Shown: piece after piece, positions 9,219 to 17,920 of the stretch
How the letters are laid out: each line of letters begins with the position of its first letter
Position numbering within the stretch: the first letter of the stretch is position 1
DNA from: CAIVAT01 sp964455285
GTDB lineage: Bacteria; Bacteroidota; Bacteroidia; Bacteroidales; FEN-979
Assembly (NCBI GenBank): GCA_964455285.1
Contig: CAYVVG010000004.1
Span: 1 to 64,000, forward strand
DNA: 64,000 nt
Direction of reading: 5' to 3'
Translations under genes and position numbers: made by a program
Notes under the pieces: model-generated
Databases searched by the model: none
Told to the model about the DNA's origin: nothing
What the model saw: the letters and a program-made list of their open reading frames with translations, nothing else

Positions 9219-11267
9219 ATGAAAAAAGAACGGAATGCCGGAAGCCACTCTGCTCCTTCCAGAATCCCTCCTGCCATTAAAAAAGCCGCAAACCCGCCGG
9301 GCAAAACGGTTCCTGCCCCCCGCCGGACCAGGGCCAACCTCTATTTCATCCTTTCCTTTTTCGCCTTTGCCATCATACTCTATGGAAATACTGTGTGGAA
9401 CAAGTATTCGGTTGATGACAACCTGGTGACCAACAACGAGACGGTAAAGAAGGGGATTAAAGCCATCCCCGAGATCTTCTCCACCCGGTATTTTACCAAA
9501 CAGGGTAATGTCGGCAGCTCTTCGACCGACTACCGGCCGGTGGTTAAAGCCACGTTTGCACTCGAATACCAGCTGTGGGGCGAAAAACCGGGAAGAAGTC
9601 ATATCATCAATATCCTGCTTTACGCATGCGTTTCGGTGCTGCTTTTTTTCATCCTGAAACGGTTGCTGAAAAATTACAACATCCTGTTTCCATTTTTGGT
9701 CACCCTGCTTTTCATGGCCCACCCGGTCCATACCGAAGTGGTGGCCAGCCTGAAAAACCGCGACGAGTTACTGGCCTTCCTCTGCGGACTGGGCTCGCTT
9801 TGGAGCATGATACGGTATGCCGAACGGCGGAATCCCGGCTACATCGCCCTGGCGGCCCTCCTCTTTTTCATCGGTTACCTGAGCAAATCAGCCATCCTGC
9901 CCTTCCTTCTGCTGATCCCGCTGACCCTGTGGTTCTTCACCGGGATACCGGCCAAAAGGCTGATCATCGTGTTCGTCGTCATCCTGGCCGCCGTGGCCGC
10001 CGCCCAATGGATTCCCCGGCTTTACCTGCCGCCGCGGCACCTGACCAATTCCTTCATCGAAAATCCCCTTTTCATCGAGAAAGCCTTTGGGATCCGTTTA
10101 GGGACCGGTTTCGGCTCCCTGCTCTTCTACCTCCGTATGATGGTGTTCCCCTATCCGCTGCTCTATTACTATGGTTACGATATGATCTCAGTGAGATCCA
10201 TCATCAGCCTGTGGCCCATGATCTCCTTCCTGCTCCATGCCGGCCTCTTCCTGTATGCAGTTAAAAAGATCAGGGAAAAGCATCTCCTCTCCTTCGCCAT
10301 CCTCTGGTACCTGGTCGCTATCGCCATGTACTCCAACATTCTCTTTCCCGTGGTGGGGATCGTCGGCGAACGGTTTGCCTTCAATGCCTCCTTTGGATTC
10401 TGTATCGCGCTGGTTTACATCATATTCCGCCTCTTCCGTACCGAACCGAAAAGCCTGACCATCGAAATGGATGCCCGGCTCAAGATCCTGGCCGTGCTGA
10501 TCATACTTCTGATCCCGTCGACAGTCCTGTCGGTAACCAGGAACCGCGACTGGAAAAGTCTGTTTTCACTCTACCGGAATGACATCAAATACCTCGACAA
10601 CTCGGCGAAAGCCAACCTGGATTACGGAGGGTACCTGATGAGCAGTGTTTACCGGGATCCCAACTTCCTTCGCACGGGGTCGGTCAACCAGCTTAAATAC
10701 CATTACATCGTCACCCATTTCCGCCGTTCGCTGGCGTTGTATGAGGACAATTACCTGACCCTGAACGACCTGGGAACCGTGTACCTGTTCATGGGCAAGA
10801 ACTACGATTCGGCGGTGTACTTTCTGAACAAGGCGATCAGGCTCGATTCGACCCTGCAGCCTGCCTGGGTCAATCTCGGTATGGCCTACCGGGAATTGAA
10901 GCAGTACGATAAAGCCATCGCCTGTTACGAACACATCCTCCGGGTGAACCCCAACCAGCTGAAAGCCGTGCTCGCCATGGCCAATGTGTACAACGACATG
11001 GGCGACTTCGACCGGGCGGTGAAGATGAACGAAGAGATCATGAAAAAGTATCCCGACCTCGAAATGCCCTATGTGAACATCGGCAACTACTACATGCTGC
11101 GAAGGGATACCGCGACGGCTGTAAGCTATTGGGAGAAGGCGGCCGCCATCAACCCGAGCTACGAATTATGTGTCCAGCTCAACAGCCTTTACCTGATGAA
11201 AGGCGACAACGAAAAAGCCGCCTACTACTACGAACTGGGATCGAAAATTGCCCAGCAAAGCCAATGA
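9219..11267 (+). CDS. GT-C-like membrane protein with C-terminal TPRs (TMTC-like)
   Basis: A 682-aa protein with a basic, Pro-rich N-terminal tail of about 40 residues, then about ten hydrophobic segments (residues about 42-455), then TPR repeats to the C-terminus (YDSAVYFLNKAIRLD, YDKAIACYEHILRVNP, FDRAVKMNEEIMKKYP). The first extracytoplasmic loop carries an acidic pair (KYSVDDNLVTNN), then DYRPVVKATFALEYQLWG and HPVHTEVVASLKNRDE. This arrangement resembles GT-C glycosyltransferases and the TPR-bearing TMTC/DUF1736 O-mannosyltransferases. A role in lipid-linked-sugar-dependent protein O-glycosylation at the membrane is inferred. The start at 9219 is chosen because it follows the -7 box and opens the protein with MKKERN. 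A second protein of the same design is at 41644-43629. Confidence 0.75.
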   Translation: MKKERNAGSHSAPSRIPPAIKKAANPPGKTVPAPRRTRANLYFILSFFAFAIILYGNTVWNKYSVDDNLVTNNETVKKGIKAIPEIFSTRYFTKQGNVGSSSTDYRPVVKATFALEYQLWGEKPGRSHIINILLYACVSVLLFFILKRLLKNYNILFPFLVTLLFMAHPVHTEVVASLKNRDELLAFLCGLGSLWSMIRYAERRNPGYIALAALLFFIGYLSKSAILPFLLLIPLTLWFFTGIPAKRLIIVFVVILAAVAAAQWIPRLYLPPRHLTNSFIENPLFIEKAFGIRLGTGFGSLLFYLRMMVFPYPLLYYYGYDMISVRSIISLWPMISFLLHAGLFLYAVKKIREKHLLSFAILWYLVAIAMYSNILFPVVGIVGERFAFNASFGFCIALVYIIFRLFRTEPKSLTIEMDARLKILAVLIILLIPSTVLSVTRNRDWKSLFSLYRNDIKYLDNSAKANLDYGGYLMSSVYRDPNFLRTGSVNQLKYHYIVTHFRRSLALYEDNYLTLNDLGTVYLFMGKNYDSAVYFLNKAIRLDSTLQPAWVNLGMAYRELKQYDKAIACYEHILRVNPNQLKAVLAMANVYNDMGDFDRAVKMNEEIMKKYPDLEMPYVNIGNYYMLRRDTATAVSYWEKAAAINPSYELCVQLNSLYLMKGDNEKAAYYYELGSKIAQQSQ

Positions 11268-12961
11268 AAAACAATGAGTTATATATGAGGAGCGATCCGG
11301 CCTCCCTCCCCGGATTGTTGACTTCGGTTATCAATGAATTTCCTGATCGTGGCGTCGGATTCGTCCATTCCGACCGTTCGATCACTTTTCTGAACTTTCC
11401 GGAATTGGAAAGGAAGGCGCTTGCACTTCTTGCAGGATTGCAGGAACAAAATATCGGTTGCGGAGACAAAGTGATATTGTCTCTGAGCCGGAGTGAGGAC
11501 ATCCTGCCCGTGCTGTGGGCTTGTTTTATCGGCGGAATAATACCCGCCCTGCTTCAACCGCCGGTCTCCTTTACCGAAGTCAATCCGGCCGCGGAAAAAA
11601 TTGAAAGAGTCTTCCATTTACTGAATTCTCCCCGGATAATAACCTCCGGAATGCTGATCGAAAGATGGAAATCGGAAAAAATACCCGGCGGGAGTTATCT
11701 GGATGTATCCGTGTTGCATGGGAATCCCGGTCAAGCCATCCGGGCCTCGGTCGGGAGCTCCGATATTGCATTTATTCAGTTCTCCTCTGGCAGCACAGGA
11801 GAGCCGAAAGGAATTGTTTTAACACACAAAAACCTGCTTGTCAATACTTTCGATATCAGCTACAGGATTGACCTTGCTCATACGGATATTACGGTAAACT
11901 GGATGCCTCTTTACCACGACATGGGTTTGATCGGGTTTCACCTCACTCCGATGAGGGCCGGAATGACGCAGTACTTCATCGATCCCGTGGACTTCATAAA
12001 ACATCCGTCGCTTTGGCCTGACATTATCACGTTAAAGAGATGTACGATCACGGCCTCCCCAAATTTCGGACAGATGCTCATGAACCGTTATCTGTCGAGG
12101 AGAAAGGATTTGAAGTGGGATCTCTCATCAGTAAGGATCCTATTCAATGGAGCGGAACCAATTTCCGTTGCAACCATGCTCAGGTTTTTGCATGAAATGG
12201 AACCCTATAAGATGGATCCCAAATGCATGTTCCCTGTGTACGGTCTCGCCGAAGCGACGCTGGCAGTGACTTTTCCACCCATCCATCAGGAGGCCATTGT
12301 AAAGCGTTTTCACAGGAATGAACTGCTGAAGGGGTATGCCAAAGAGTGTGTGCCCGACCTCCACAAGGGGGTGGTCGAACTGGTTGATCTGGGAAGCCCT
12401 TTACCGCATGTCACGGTGCAGATAACCGATGATCACCACCAGGAGCTTGGCGAAGGAAGAATTGGCAATATTTTGGTGCGCGGCGAGAGTTGCTGTTCGG
12501 GATACTTTGGGAATCCGTCGGGAAACGCCGGGCTCTTCCATGCCGAATGGATGATGACCGGCGACCTGGGCTTCATTCACCAGGGCAGCCTGTTTGTCAC
12601 CGGAAGAAAAAAGGATATCATCTTCATCAACGGTGTGAACTTCTATGCCCATGACCTCGAGACGGTGGCCCTGAAGGCTAACCCGGCCCTCGAAGGAAAG
12701 CTGGTCATCGCCGGTGTGTTCGACGAAAAGGAGGGTCGCGACCGGCTGCTTGTTTTCCTCGCGGCCAACCCGGGTGAACCGGCCCATTCCCTCTGCAGGG
12801 AGGTCCGTGCCTGCCTTTCCGCTGCCGTCGGACTCAGTCCCGATACCTTTGTACTGATCCGCTCGGCCGATATCCCCCGCACCAGCAGCGGCAAGATCCA
12901 GCGTTACAAGATGGTGGATCGTTATTCCCGCGGCGGGTTCGAAAATATCCTGCGCATCTGA
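11264..12961 (+). CDS. Fatty-acyl-AMP ligase (ANL superfamily)
   Basis: A 565-aa adenylate-forming enzyme that should activate a fatty acid with ATP to acyl-AMP for transfer to an acyl carrier protein. Visible motifs are the P-loop-like FIQFSSGSTGEPKGIV, the FAAL-type MPLYHDMGLIGFHLTPM, the adenine-binding YGLAEATLAV, MTGDLGFI, and a C-terminal lysine in RTSSGKIQRYKM. The start ATG overlaps the previous stop by 4 bp (ATGA), suggesting translational coupling. No acyl carrier protein, polyketide synthase or NRPS is adjacent, which is odd for the family. The first two thirds look more AT-rich by eye than the flanking genes and the last third, a possible sign of a different history. Fatty-acyl-CoA ligase activity is a less likely alternative. 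Confidence 0.85.
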   Translation: MKNNELYMRSDPASLPGLLTSVINEFPDRGVGFVHSDRSITFLNFPELERKALALLAGLQEQNIGCGDKVILSLSRSEDILPVLWACFIGGIIPALLQPPVSFTEVNPAAEKIERVFHLLNSPRIITSGMLIERWKSEKIPGGSYLDVSVLHGNPGQAIRASVGSSDIAFIQFSSGSTGEPKGIVLTHKNLLVNTFDISYRIDLAHTDITVNWMPLYHDMGLIGFHLTPMRAGMTQYFIDPVDFIKHPSLWPDIITLKRCTITASPNFGQMLMNRYLSRRKDLKWDLSSVRILFNGAEPISVATMLRFLHEMEPYKMDPKCMFPVYGLAEATLAVTFPPIHQEAIVKRFHRNELLKGYAKECVPDLHKGVVELVDLGSPLPHVTVQITDDHHQELGEGRIGNILVRGESCCSGYFGNPSGNAGLFHAEWMMTGDLGFIHQGSLFVTGRKKDIIFINGVNFYAHDLETVALKANPALEGKLVIAGVFDEKEGRDRLLVFLAANPGEPAHSLCREVRACLSAAVGLSPDTFVLIRSADIPRTSSGKIQRYKMVDRYSRGGFENILRI

Positions 12962-12971
12962 TCACCCCGCC

Positions 12972-13019
12972 ACGGACAAGCGGACGGGCGGACAAGCGGA
13001 CAAGCGGACGGGCGGACAA
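12972..13019. repeat. Octanucleotide tandem repeat (GCGGACAA/GCGGACGG)
   Basis: Six consecutive 8-bp units, RCGGACAA or GCGGACGG, lie in the 71-bp gap between the convergent fatty-acyl-AMP ligase and TonB receptor genes. Unlike the heptads elsewhere, these units carry no stop codon on either strand. No terminator hairpin is otherwise seen in the gap. Confidence 0.85.
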
Positions 13020-13032
13020 GGCCACCCGGTCA

Positions 13033-15450
13033 CTAGAATTTTCCGGAAAGTTTCAGATTGAATGTTCTGGGTGTCAGATAGTTGGGGACGGCATACTCGT
13101 TCCCGTTGATGTCGGTGACCCAGAGGTATGAAACGGTATTGCTGATTTGCAGGAGGTTGAAAATATCGAGCGAGATCCAGAGGGATTCGAATACCCGGAG
13201 CGGGTTTTTTTCTGAGATCCGGGTGTGCGTCCCGATAAGCTGTTTGGAAAGGCCGATATCGACCCTGCGGTAGGGGGGGATCCTCAGCGTCTGCTTGCTT
13301 CTGGGCGAATCGGGCGGGCCGAAGGGTAGGCCGGTCCCGTAAACGAGGGTCAGGTTCATCTTCCACGTAGGGAAGTTGGGGATGTAATCCTGGAAAAAGA
13401 TGGCCAGGTTCATCCGCTGGTCGGTGGGTCGCGGGATCCACGATCCCTGGAAATATTCAGCCGTCTTCAGGAACGACAGGCTGGCCCACGATTCCGCCCC
13501 TTTCACAAATTCGCCGTGCACGCGGAAGTCGATCCCCGCGGCATACCCGTGTGCATCGTTGGTGCCGTAGTACCGGATCTTCAGGTTGTCGATCTCGTAG
13601 GGGATCAGGTTCCGGATATTTTTGTAGTAGGCTTCGGCGATGAACTTGAAAGGCCTGCCCCAGGCACGGAAATAGTAGTCGGTGCCGGCCACCACCTGCA
13701 GCGAAGTCTGTGCTTTCAGCCCCCCGACAATGGTTCCCCCGGCATCGGTCATCTCCCGGAAGGCAGGCGGCTGCGAATAGTACCCGGCCGAGAGACGGAA
13801 CACAGTCTCGTTTTTCCAGTGGGGTTTGAACGACAGGTTGATCCTGGGATTGACTACCACCTGGCGGTTGTAATCATAATACACGGCCCGGAGACCGGCG
13901 GTAAGCGCGATGTCGTTGCGCAGGCTTTTGAAGGTCCAGGTGTCCTGGATGAATCCAGAAACACGGTGGGTGCCGAGGGTATTGTTGCTGTTGATGACCC
14001 GGTAAAGCAGAAGCTCTCCTTTCGGCGAGACGGCTGCACCCAGGGTGTCGGGTGGCCGGGGAATGGTGTACCCGGCCGAATCCTGCACTTCCCACTCGTT
14101 CACCGAATAGTGGAACTGGTCGCGCTGGTACTTGACGCCCCAGATCAGGCTGCTTTCATCCTTGTCCCAGGTTCCCCGGTGTTCGATATTGAAAACGGTG
14201 CCGTCGAGATAGTTGCGGGCATGCTGAAGGTATGCCCCGATTCCCATCACTTCCGTGATTTGTCCCTGCCCGCTGCCCTGGAACACCTCCAGCTTGCCCA
14301 GCCAGTATTCGCCCGAGATGTCGTAGGTTTCGGCTTCGTAGGTCTGGAAAATCGAAGAGATCAGCTTCAGGCGCAGGTTTTTCACCGGCTTGTAGGTGAG
14401 GGTGGCCGCGGTCAGCCAGTTCTGGTAACGGTCGGTTTCATGACCGTCGAAATAGATCTTGATCTTGTAAGCTTCGTCGAGTGTGCCGAAACTGGTTTCC
14501 CGTGTTTCAGGGACCAGCTTGTACTGGTTGTCGGTAAAGGTGCCGAGCACCGAAAGTTCCCACCGGTCGGAGAATTCGTAGTTGAGGATACCCTGGAGAT
14601 CAAAGAAACGGGGCTTGTAATTTCCTTTTGTATCCAGTCCTTTTAACAGGTAACTATTGGTTTTATAACGGGTCCCGACCAGGTAGGACAATTTCTTTCC
14701 GATCATCCCCTCTGCGTGGGCCGAGGCACCCAGCAGGCTCACGTCAAACGAAGCCCCGAACGACGAGGGTTTCTTGTAACGGATGTCGAGCACCGACGAC
14801 ATTTTATCGCCGTATTTGGCGTCGAATCCTCCCGAAGAGAAGGAGATGCCCGACACCAGGTCGGGATTGAGGAAACTCTGTCCCTCCTGCTGCCCCGACC
14901 GCACCAGAAAGGGGCGGTAGATCTCAATATCGTTGACAAACACCAGGTTTTCGTCGTAGTTGCCTCCGCGCACCGAGTACTGGGAACTCAGTTCGTTCCG
15001 GCTAGAAACGCCGGGCATGGTCTTTATCAGGTCCTCGACACTGGCGTTGATGGTAGAGATCAGGGTGAGTGATTTCGGGTCGAGCCGGCTGAAGGTGTTG
15101 GTCCTCAACTGTTGGTCCCTGACTTCGATCGATTCCAGCTGGGTTGCCGCGGGCCGGAGCGTTATATCGGCGGGTTTCCGCTCTCCCTCTTTCAGGAGCA
15201 CCGAGAGGGAATCGGTCTCATACCCGATGAAAGAGAAAAGCACGGTGACGGTGCGGCCGGCCGGAACAGGAAGTTCGAAGCGCCCCTCCTTGCCGGTGGT
15301 CACCCCGGCTGTCGTTCCCTTTACCGCAATGTTGACGAACTGGAGCGGCTGGCCCTCCTCGCCCCGGATGGTGCCCGTGAGCAGGCCCTGTTGCGCTTGC
15401 AAGGCCAGGGCCGGAAGAATGAGAAGAAGAAGAAGGAGTCTCTTTTTCAA
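13033..15450 (-). CDS. TonB-dependent outer-membrane receptor with carboxypeptidase-like N-domain
   Basis: An 805-aa outer-membrane receptor. It has a signal peptide (MKKRLLLLLLILPALALQAQ) and a carboxypeptidase-D regulatory-like domain (about 22-105, GTIRGEEGQPLQFVNIAV). A plug domain follows (about 115-235, TMPGVSSRNELSSQYSVRGGNYDENLVFVNDIE), then a C-terminal beta barrel ending in an aromatic residue (LKLSGKF). Such receptors import siderophores, glycans or peptides using TonB energy. It lacks a SusD partner, so it is not a classical Sus pair. It follows the 15458-16117 gene by 7 bp, and the two are very likely one operon. Ligand unknown. Confidence 0.9.
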   Translation of the reverse strand: MKKRLLLLLLILPALALQAQQGLLTGTIRGEEGQPLQFVNIAVKGTTAGVTTGKEGRFELPVPAGRTVTVLFSFIGYETDSLSVLLKEGERKPADITLRPAATQLESIEVRDQQLRTNTFSRLDPKSLTLISTINASVEDLIKTMPGVSSRNELSSQYSVRGGNYDENLVFVNDIEIYRPFLVRSGQQEGQSFLNPDLVSGISFSSGGFDAKYGDKMSSVLDIRYKKPSSFGASFDVSLLGASAHAEGMIGKKLSYLVGTRYKTNSYLLKGLDTKGNYKPRFFDLQGILNYEFSDRWELSVLGTFTDNQYKLVPETRETSFGTLDEAYKIKIYFDGHETDRYQNWLTAATLTYKPVKNLRLKLISSIFQTYEAETYDISGEYWLGKLEVFQGSGQGQITEVMGIGAYLQHARNYLDGTVFNIEHRGTWDKDESSLIWGVKYQRDQFHYSVNEWEVQDSAGYTIPRPPDTLGAAVSPKGELLLYRVINSNNTLGTHRVSGFIQDTWTFKSLRNDIALTAGLRAVYYDYNRQVVVNPRINLSFKPHWKNETVFRLSAGYYSQPPAFREMTDAGGTIVGGLKAQTSLQVVAGTDYYFRAWGRPFKFIAEAYYKNIRNLIPYEIDNLKIRYYGTNDAHGYAAGIDFRVHGEFVKGAESWASLSFLKTAEYFQGSWIPRPTDQRMNLAIFFQDYIPNFPTWKMNLTLVYGTGLPFGPPDSPRSKQTLRIPPYRRVDIGLSKQLIGTHTRISEKNPLRVFESLWISLDIFNLLQISNTVSYLWVTDINGNEYAVPNYLTPRTFNLKLSGKF

Positions 15451-15457
15451 GGGCGGG

Positions 15458-16117
15458 TCATTTCAGTCGTTCTTCCTGTGATTTGAATTTCCCCTCTTTC
15501 CATGCTTTAATGAACTGTGCCCAGGCAAAGGGATTGAATATGTTGTAGGGTTGCTGCTGACCGAGGTAGTAAAGCCGGCTGGCCTGGTTATCGACATAAC
15601 TGCGGAAATTCATGGAGGGATCGTTCGGATACTCCTCGGCACGCATGCGGATATCGGCCGCCTGTAGGTTTTTCCGGGCGATCGCGAGGTCGTCGTCGGG
15701 GATCTTCGTCTCGACGAAGGCCCGTTTGAAGTCTTCGAGGGTGGGCCATGGGAAGATCACGGCAGCCGCCAGCGTCAGCGTGTCGGCGGTCATCAGCTGG
15801 ATCAGCGAATACTTCTGCTTGGTGATGGTGTCGGGGATGACGAAGGTGGCCGGTTTGAATCCCAGGGCGGAAAAGACCACCGTATCGCGCTGGCGGGCCA
15901 CGAAAGAGAAATACCCGTTCACGTCGCTTTTGGTGCCGCGGCGGCTGCCGATGTCGATGATCTTTGTAAACGGAACGGGATTGAGGCTGTCGGCGGTCAG
16001 GGTAATACCCGAAAACTGAACCAGGGAGGCATTGTCGTCGGTCTGCTGGGCCTTCAGGAGGTGGACCGGCAAGAGCATCATGGGGAAGAGGATCAGGAAA
16101 AGAAGATGCTTGCTCAT
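15458..16117 (-). CDS. Exported carboxypeptidase-regulatory-like domain protein, partner of TonB receptor
   Basis: A 219-aa exported protein with signal peptide MSKHLLFLILFPMMLLPVHLLKA. It has a carboxypeptidase-regulatory/DUF4480-like beta-sandwich (FSGITLTADSLNPVPFTKIID, GYFSFVARQRDTVVFSALGFKPA) and a helical C-terminus ending FAWAQFIKAWKEGKF. The start is the ATG at 16117, which opens the signal peptide, rather than the non-ATG codon further up. It sits 7 bp upstream of the TonB receptor gene. A role in receptor assembly or signalling is a guess from context. Confidence 0.7.
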   Translation of the reverse strand: MSKHLLFLILFPMMLLPVHLLKAQQTDDNASLVQFSGITLTADSLNPVPFTKIIDIGSRRGTKSDVNGYFSFVARQRDTVVFSALGFKPATFVIPDTITKQKYSLIQLMTADTLTLAAAVIFPWPTLEDFKRAFVETKIPDDDLAIARKNLQAADIRMRAEEYPNDPSMNFRSYVDNQASRLYYLGQQQPYNIFNPFAWAQFIKAWKEGKFKSQEERLK

Positions 16118-16185
16118 CCGGGACCGATTGTCGCGTAAATGTTTATAACGCAAAGTCGCAGGAATTATTTTCTGCAGGGGCGGGC

Positions 16186-16218
16186 AAAAAAAATGCTGTT
16201 ACACCGTAACAGCATTTT
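16186..16218 (-). terminator. Rho-independent terminator of rpmB
   Basis: A perfect 13-bp inverted repeat (AAAATGCTGTTAC, loop ACC, GTAACAGCATTTT). On the minus strand the core stem (16194-16214) runs directly into eight T residues (complement of 16186-16193). It lies 17 bp after the rpmB stop codon. Because the stem has A/T runs on both sides, weak activity on the other strand is possible. Confidence 0.9.
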
Positions 16219-16234
16219 CACCCATGAAAAAAAA

Positions 16235-16474
16235 CTATTTTGTCAGAAATCCCTTCTCCCTTGCTTCCCGGATGCAGGCGTACACGCCCTTTTTGTTCAT
16301 GTGGCGCAGGCCTTCGGCCGATACTCTCAACTTGATCTCGCGGTTCTCCTCGGCAATGAAAAAGGTCTTGGTCTGGATATTCGGACTGAACCAGCGCTTG
16401 GTCTTTTTGTTGGAATGGGAAACGGAATTTCCTTTGATCGCAGTCTTTCCGGTAATTTCACAAATCCTTGCCAT
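16235..16474 (-). CDS. rpmB: 50S ribosomal protein L28
   Basis: A 79-aa basic protein of the large ribosomal subunit. The N-terminus MARICEITGKTAIKGNSVSHS and the middle KKTKRWFSPNIQ are family signatures. Length is typical for Bacteroidota L28. In many Bacteroidota rpmB is followed by rpmG, but here a terminator follows and no L33 gene is seen, so rpmB appears monocistronic. A -7 box lies 37 bp upstream. Confidence 0.97.
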   Translation of the reverse strand: MARICEITGKTAIKGNSVSHSNKKTKRWFSPNIQTKTFFIAEENREIKLRVSAEGLRHMNKKGVYACIREAREKGFLTK

Positions 16475-16511
16475 GACTTCTCGTGTTATTGGGGTATTTC
16501 AAAACGGAGTG

Positions 16512-16519
16512 CAAAGATA
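16512..16519 (-). promoter_or_regulatory. rpmB promoter -7 box (TATCTTTG)
   Basis: Exact TAnnTTTG match on the minus strand in an AT-rich gap between cinA and rpmB. It predicts a leader of about 30 nt for rpmB. Confidence 0.7.
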
Positions 16520-16574
16520 GGGCTTTTATTTTAATCTGCAATGGATATTTTGAAAATTGTCACCGTGACCCGGT

Positions 16575-17822
16575 TCATATAGCCTTTCTCAGCAGGTTCA
16601 GCGCTGCCAGTACCGTGCGGCGGATATTTCTTTCGCGGTGGTCGCCGAACAGGAAATGATGCGCCGTGACCCCATGGGGCGTGGCAATGCCGATCCAGGC
16701 GGTCCCGACCGGTTTTTCCGCGCTTCCTCCCCCCGGCCCTGCGATGCCGGTGGTGGCAATGGCATAATCGGTGCCGAACAGGGTTTGTACCCCCCTGGCC
16801 ATCTGGAGAACCACCTCCCGGCTGACGGCCCCGTGCCGGCGCAGATCCTCCGCCTCCACCCCCAGTATCCCCGACTTGATCTCGTTGGCATACGCCACCA
16901 CCGAGCCCTTAAAATAGGCCGAGCTTCCGGGAATCCGGGTGATGAGCGAAGCCAGGGTGCCGCCGGTACAGCTCTCGGCCGTGGCGATCGTGGCGTTGCC
17001 CCGGGCCAGCTTTCGCCCGACAACCTCTTCCAGCGTGTCGTCGTCATAGCCGAACAGGCAGTCGGGCAGGAGCGCTTCCAGCCGGACGACCTCCGCATTC
17101 ACCTTCCGGTGCAGTTCTGCTTCGTCGGGGCCCAGGGCCGACAACCGGAGCCGGACAATACCCGGCTGGGGCAGGTAAGCCAGCCGGATGTCGCGTGACA
17201 GCGATCGTTCCCACTCTTCCAGCCGCTCCGCCAGGAACGACTCGCCCACCCCCTGGGTCAGCAGGGTGCGGTGCAGGATGAACGGGGGATGGAAGGTTTC
17301 GCACAGTCGCGGCAAAATTGTCCGGCTCATCATCTCCTTCATCTCGAACGGCACCCCGGGCATCGACACGAAAACGGTCTTTCCGCCTCCCGGCCGCTCC
17401 TTTTCGAACCACATTCCCCGGGCGGTTCCGTTCATGTTGGGAATGCTGATGCAACATTCCGGCAACTCCGCCTGTTTCCGGTTGCTCTCCGTCATCGGGT
17501 AGCCACGCCCGGCAAAGAGCGTTTCGATGTCGTGGTATGCCTCGCCGGAGAATACCAGCCGGGTGTTGAAGAATTCGCAAAGGGTTTGTTTGGTGATGTC
17601 GTCGAGGGTCGGACCAATGCCGCCCGAGAGCAGAACGATCTCCGCCCGATGTTCTGCCTCCTTCAGGGCTTCCAGTATGTGTTCCCGCCGGTCGCTGATG
17701 ACCGTGACCTGATGCACCGGGATGCCGGAGAGGTTGAGTTGTTCCGCCATCCAGGCCGCATTGGTATTGATGACCTGGCCGATGAGCAACTCGTCGCCGA
17801 TGTTGATGATCTCTGCTTTCAT
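16575..17822 (-). CDS. cinA: CinA family protein (competence/damage-inducible; nicotinamide-nucleotide amidohydrolase)
   Basis: A 415-aa two-domain protein. The N-terminal MoCF/COG1058 domain (about 1-170) has MKAEIINIGDELLIGQVINTN and SGGIGPTLDDIT. The C-terminal PncC-like domain (about 255-415) has ATAESCTGGTLASLIT and TTGIAGPGGGSAEKPVGT. The C-terminal domain deamidates nicotinamide mononucleotide for NAD salvage, and the N-terminal domain has ADP-ribose pyrophosphatase activity in some homologues. Length and domain order are normal. The start sits right at the predicted transcription start, so a leaderless message is possible. Stop and rpmB are about 100 bp apart, with a promoter between. 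Confidence 0.95.
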   Translation of the reverse strand: MKAEIINIGDELLIGQVINTNAAWMAEQLNLSGIPVHQVTVISDRREHILEALKEAEHRAEIVLLSGGIGPTLDDITKQTLCEFFNTRLVFSGEAYHDIETLFAGRGYPMTESNRKQAELPECCISIPNMNGTARGMWFEKERPGGGKTVFVSMPGVPFEMKEMMSRTILPRLCETFHPPFILHRTLLTQGVGESFLAERLEEWERSLSRDIRLAYLPQPGIVRLRLSALGPDEAELHRKVNAEVVRLEALLPDCLFGYDDDTLEEVVGRKLARGNATIATAESCTGGTLASLITRIPGSSAYFKGSVVAYANEIKSGILGVEAEDLRRHGAVSREVVLQMARGVQTLFGTDYAIATTGIAGPGGGSAEKPVGTAWIGIATPHGVTAHHFLFGDHRERNIRRTVLAALNLLRKAI

Positions 17823-17826
17823 GCGG

Positions 17827-17834
17827 CAAAAGTA
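17827..17834 (-). promoter_or_regulatory. cinA promoter -7 box (TACTTTTG)
   Basis: TAnnTTTG match on the minus strand only 4 bp before the cinA ATG. Transcription starting a few bases after the box would give a leaderless or nearly leaderless mRNA. Confidence 0.55.
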
Positions 17835-17899
17835 ACGAAATCACGCGGAACGGGAGGGGAGTCGACGGCAGGTGCCGCCCGACCGATCATGGTAATTGT

Positions 17900-17907
17900 T
17901 AACTTTG
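17900..17907 (+). promoter_or_regulatory. Promoter -7 box (TAACTTTG) for the nucleoside phosphorylase
   Basis: TAnnTTTG match 13 bp before the ATG, followed by an A9 tract. It forms a back-to-back divergent arrangement with the cinA promoter about 65 bp away. The predicted leader is about 8-10 nt. Confidence 0.6.
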
Positions 17908-17920
17908 CAAAAAAAAAACT

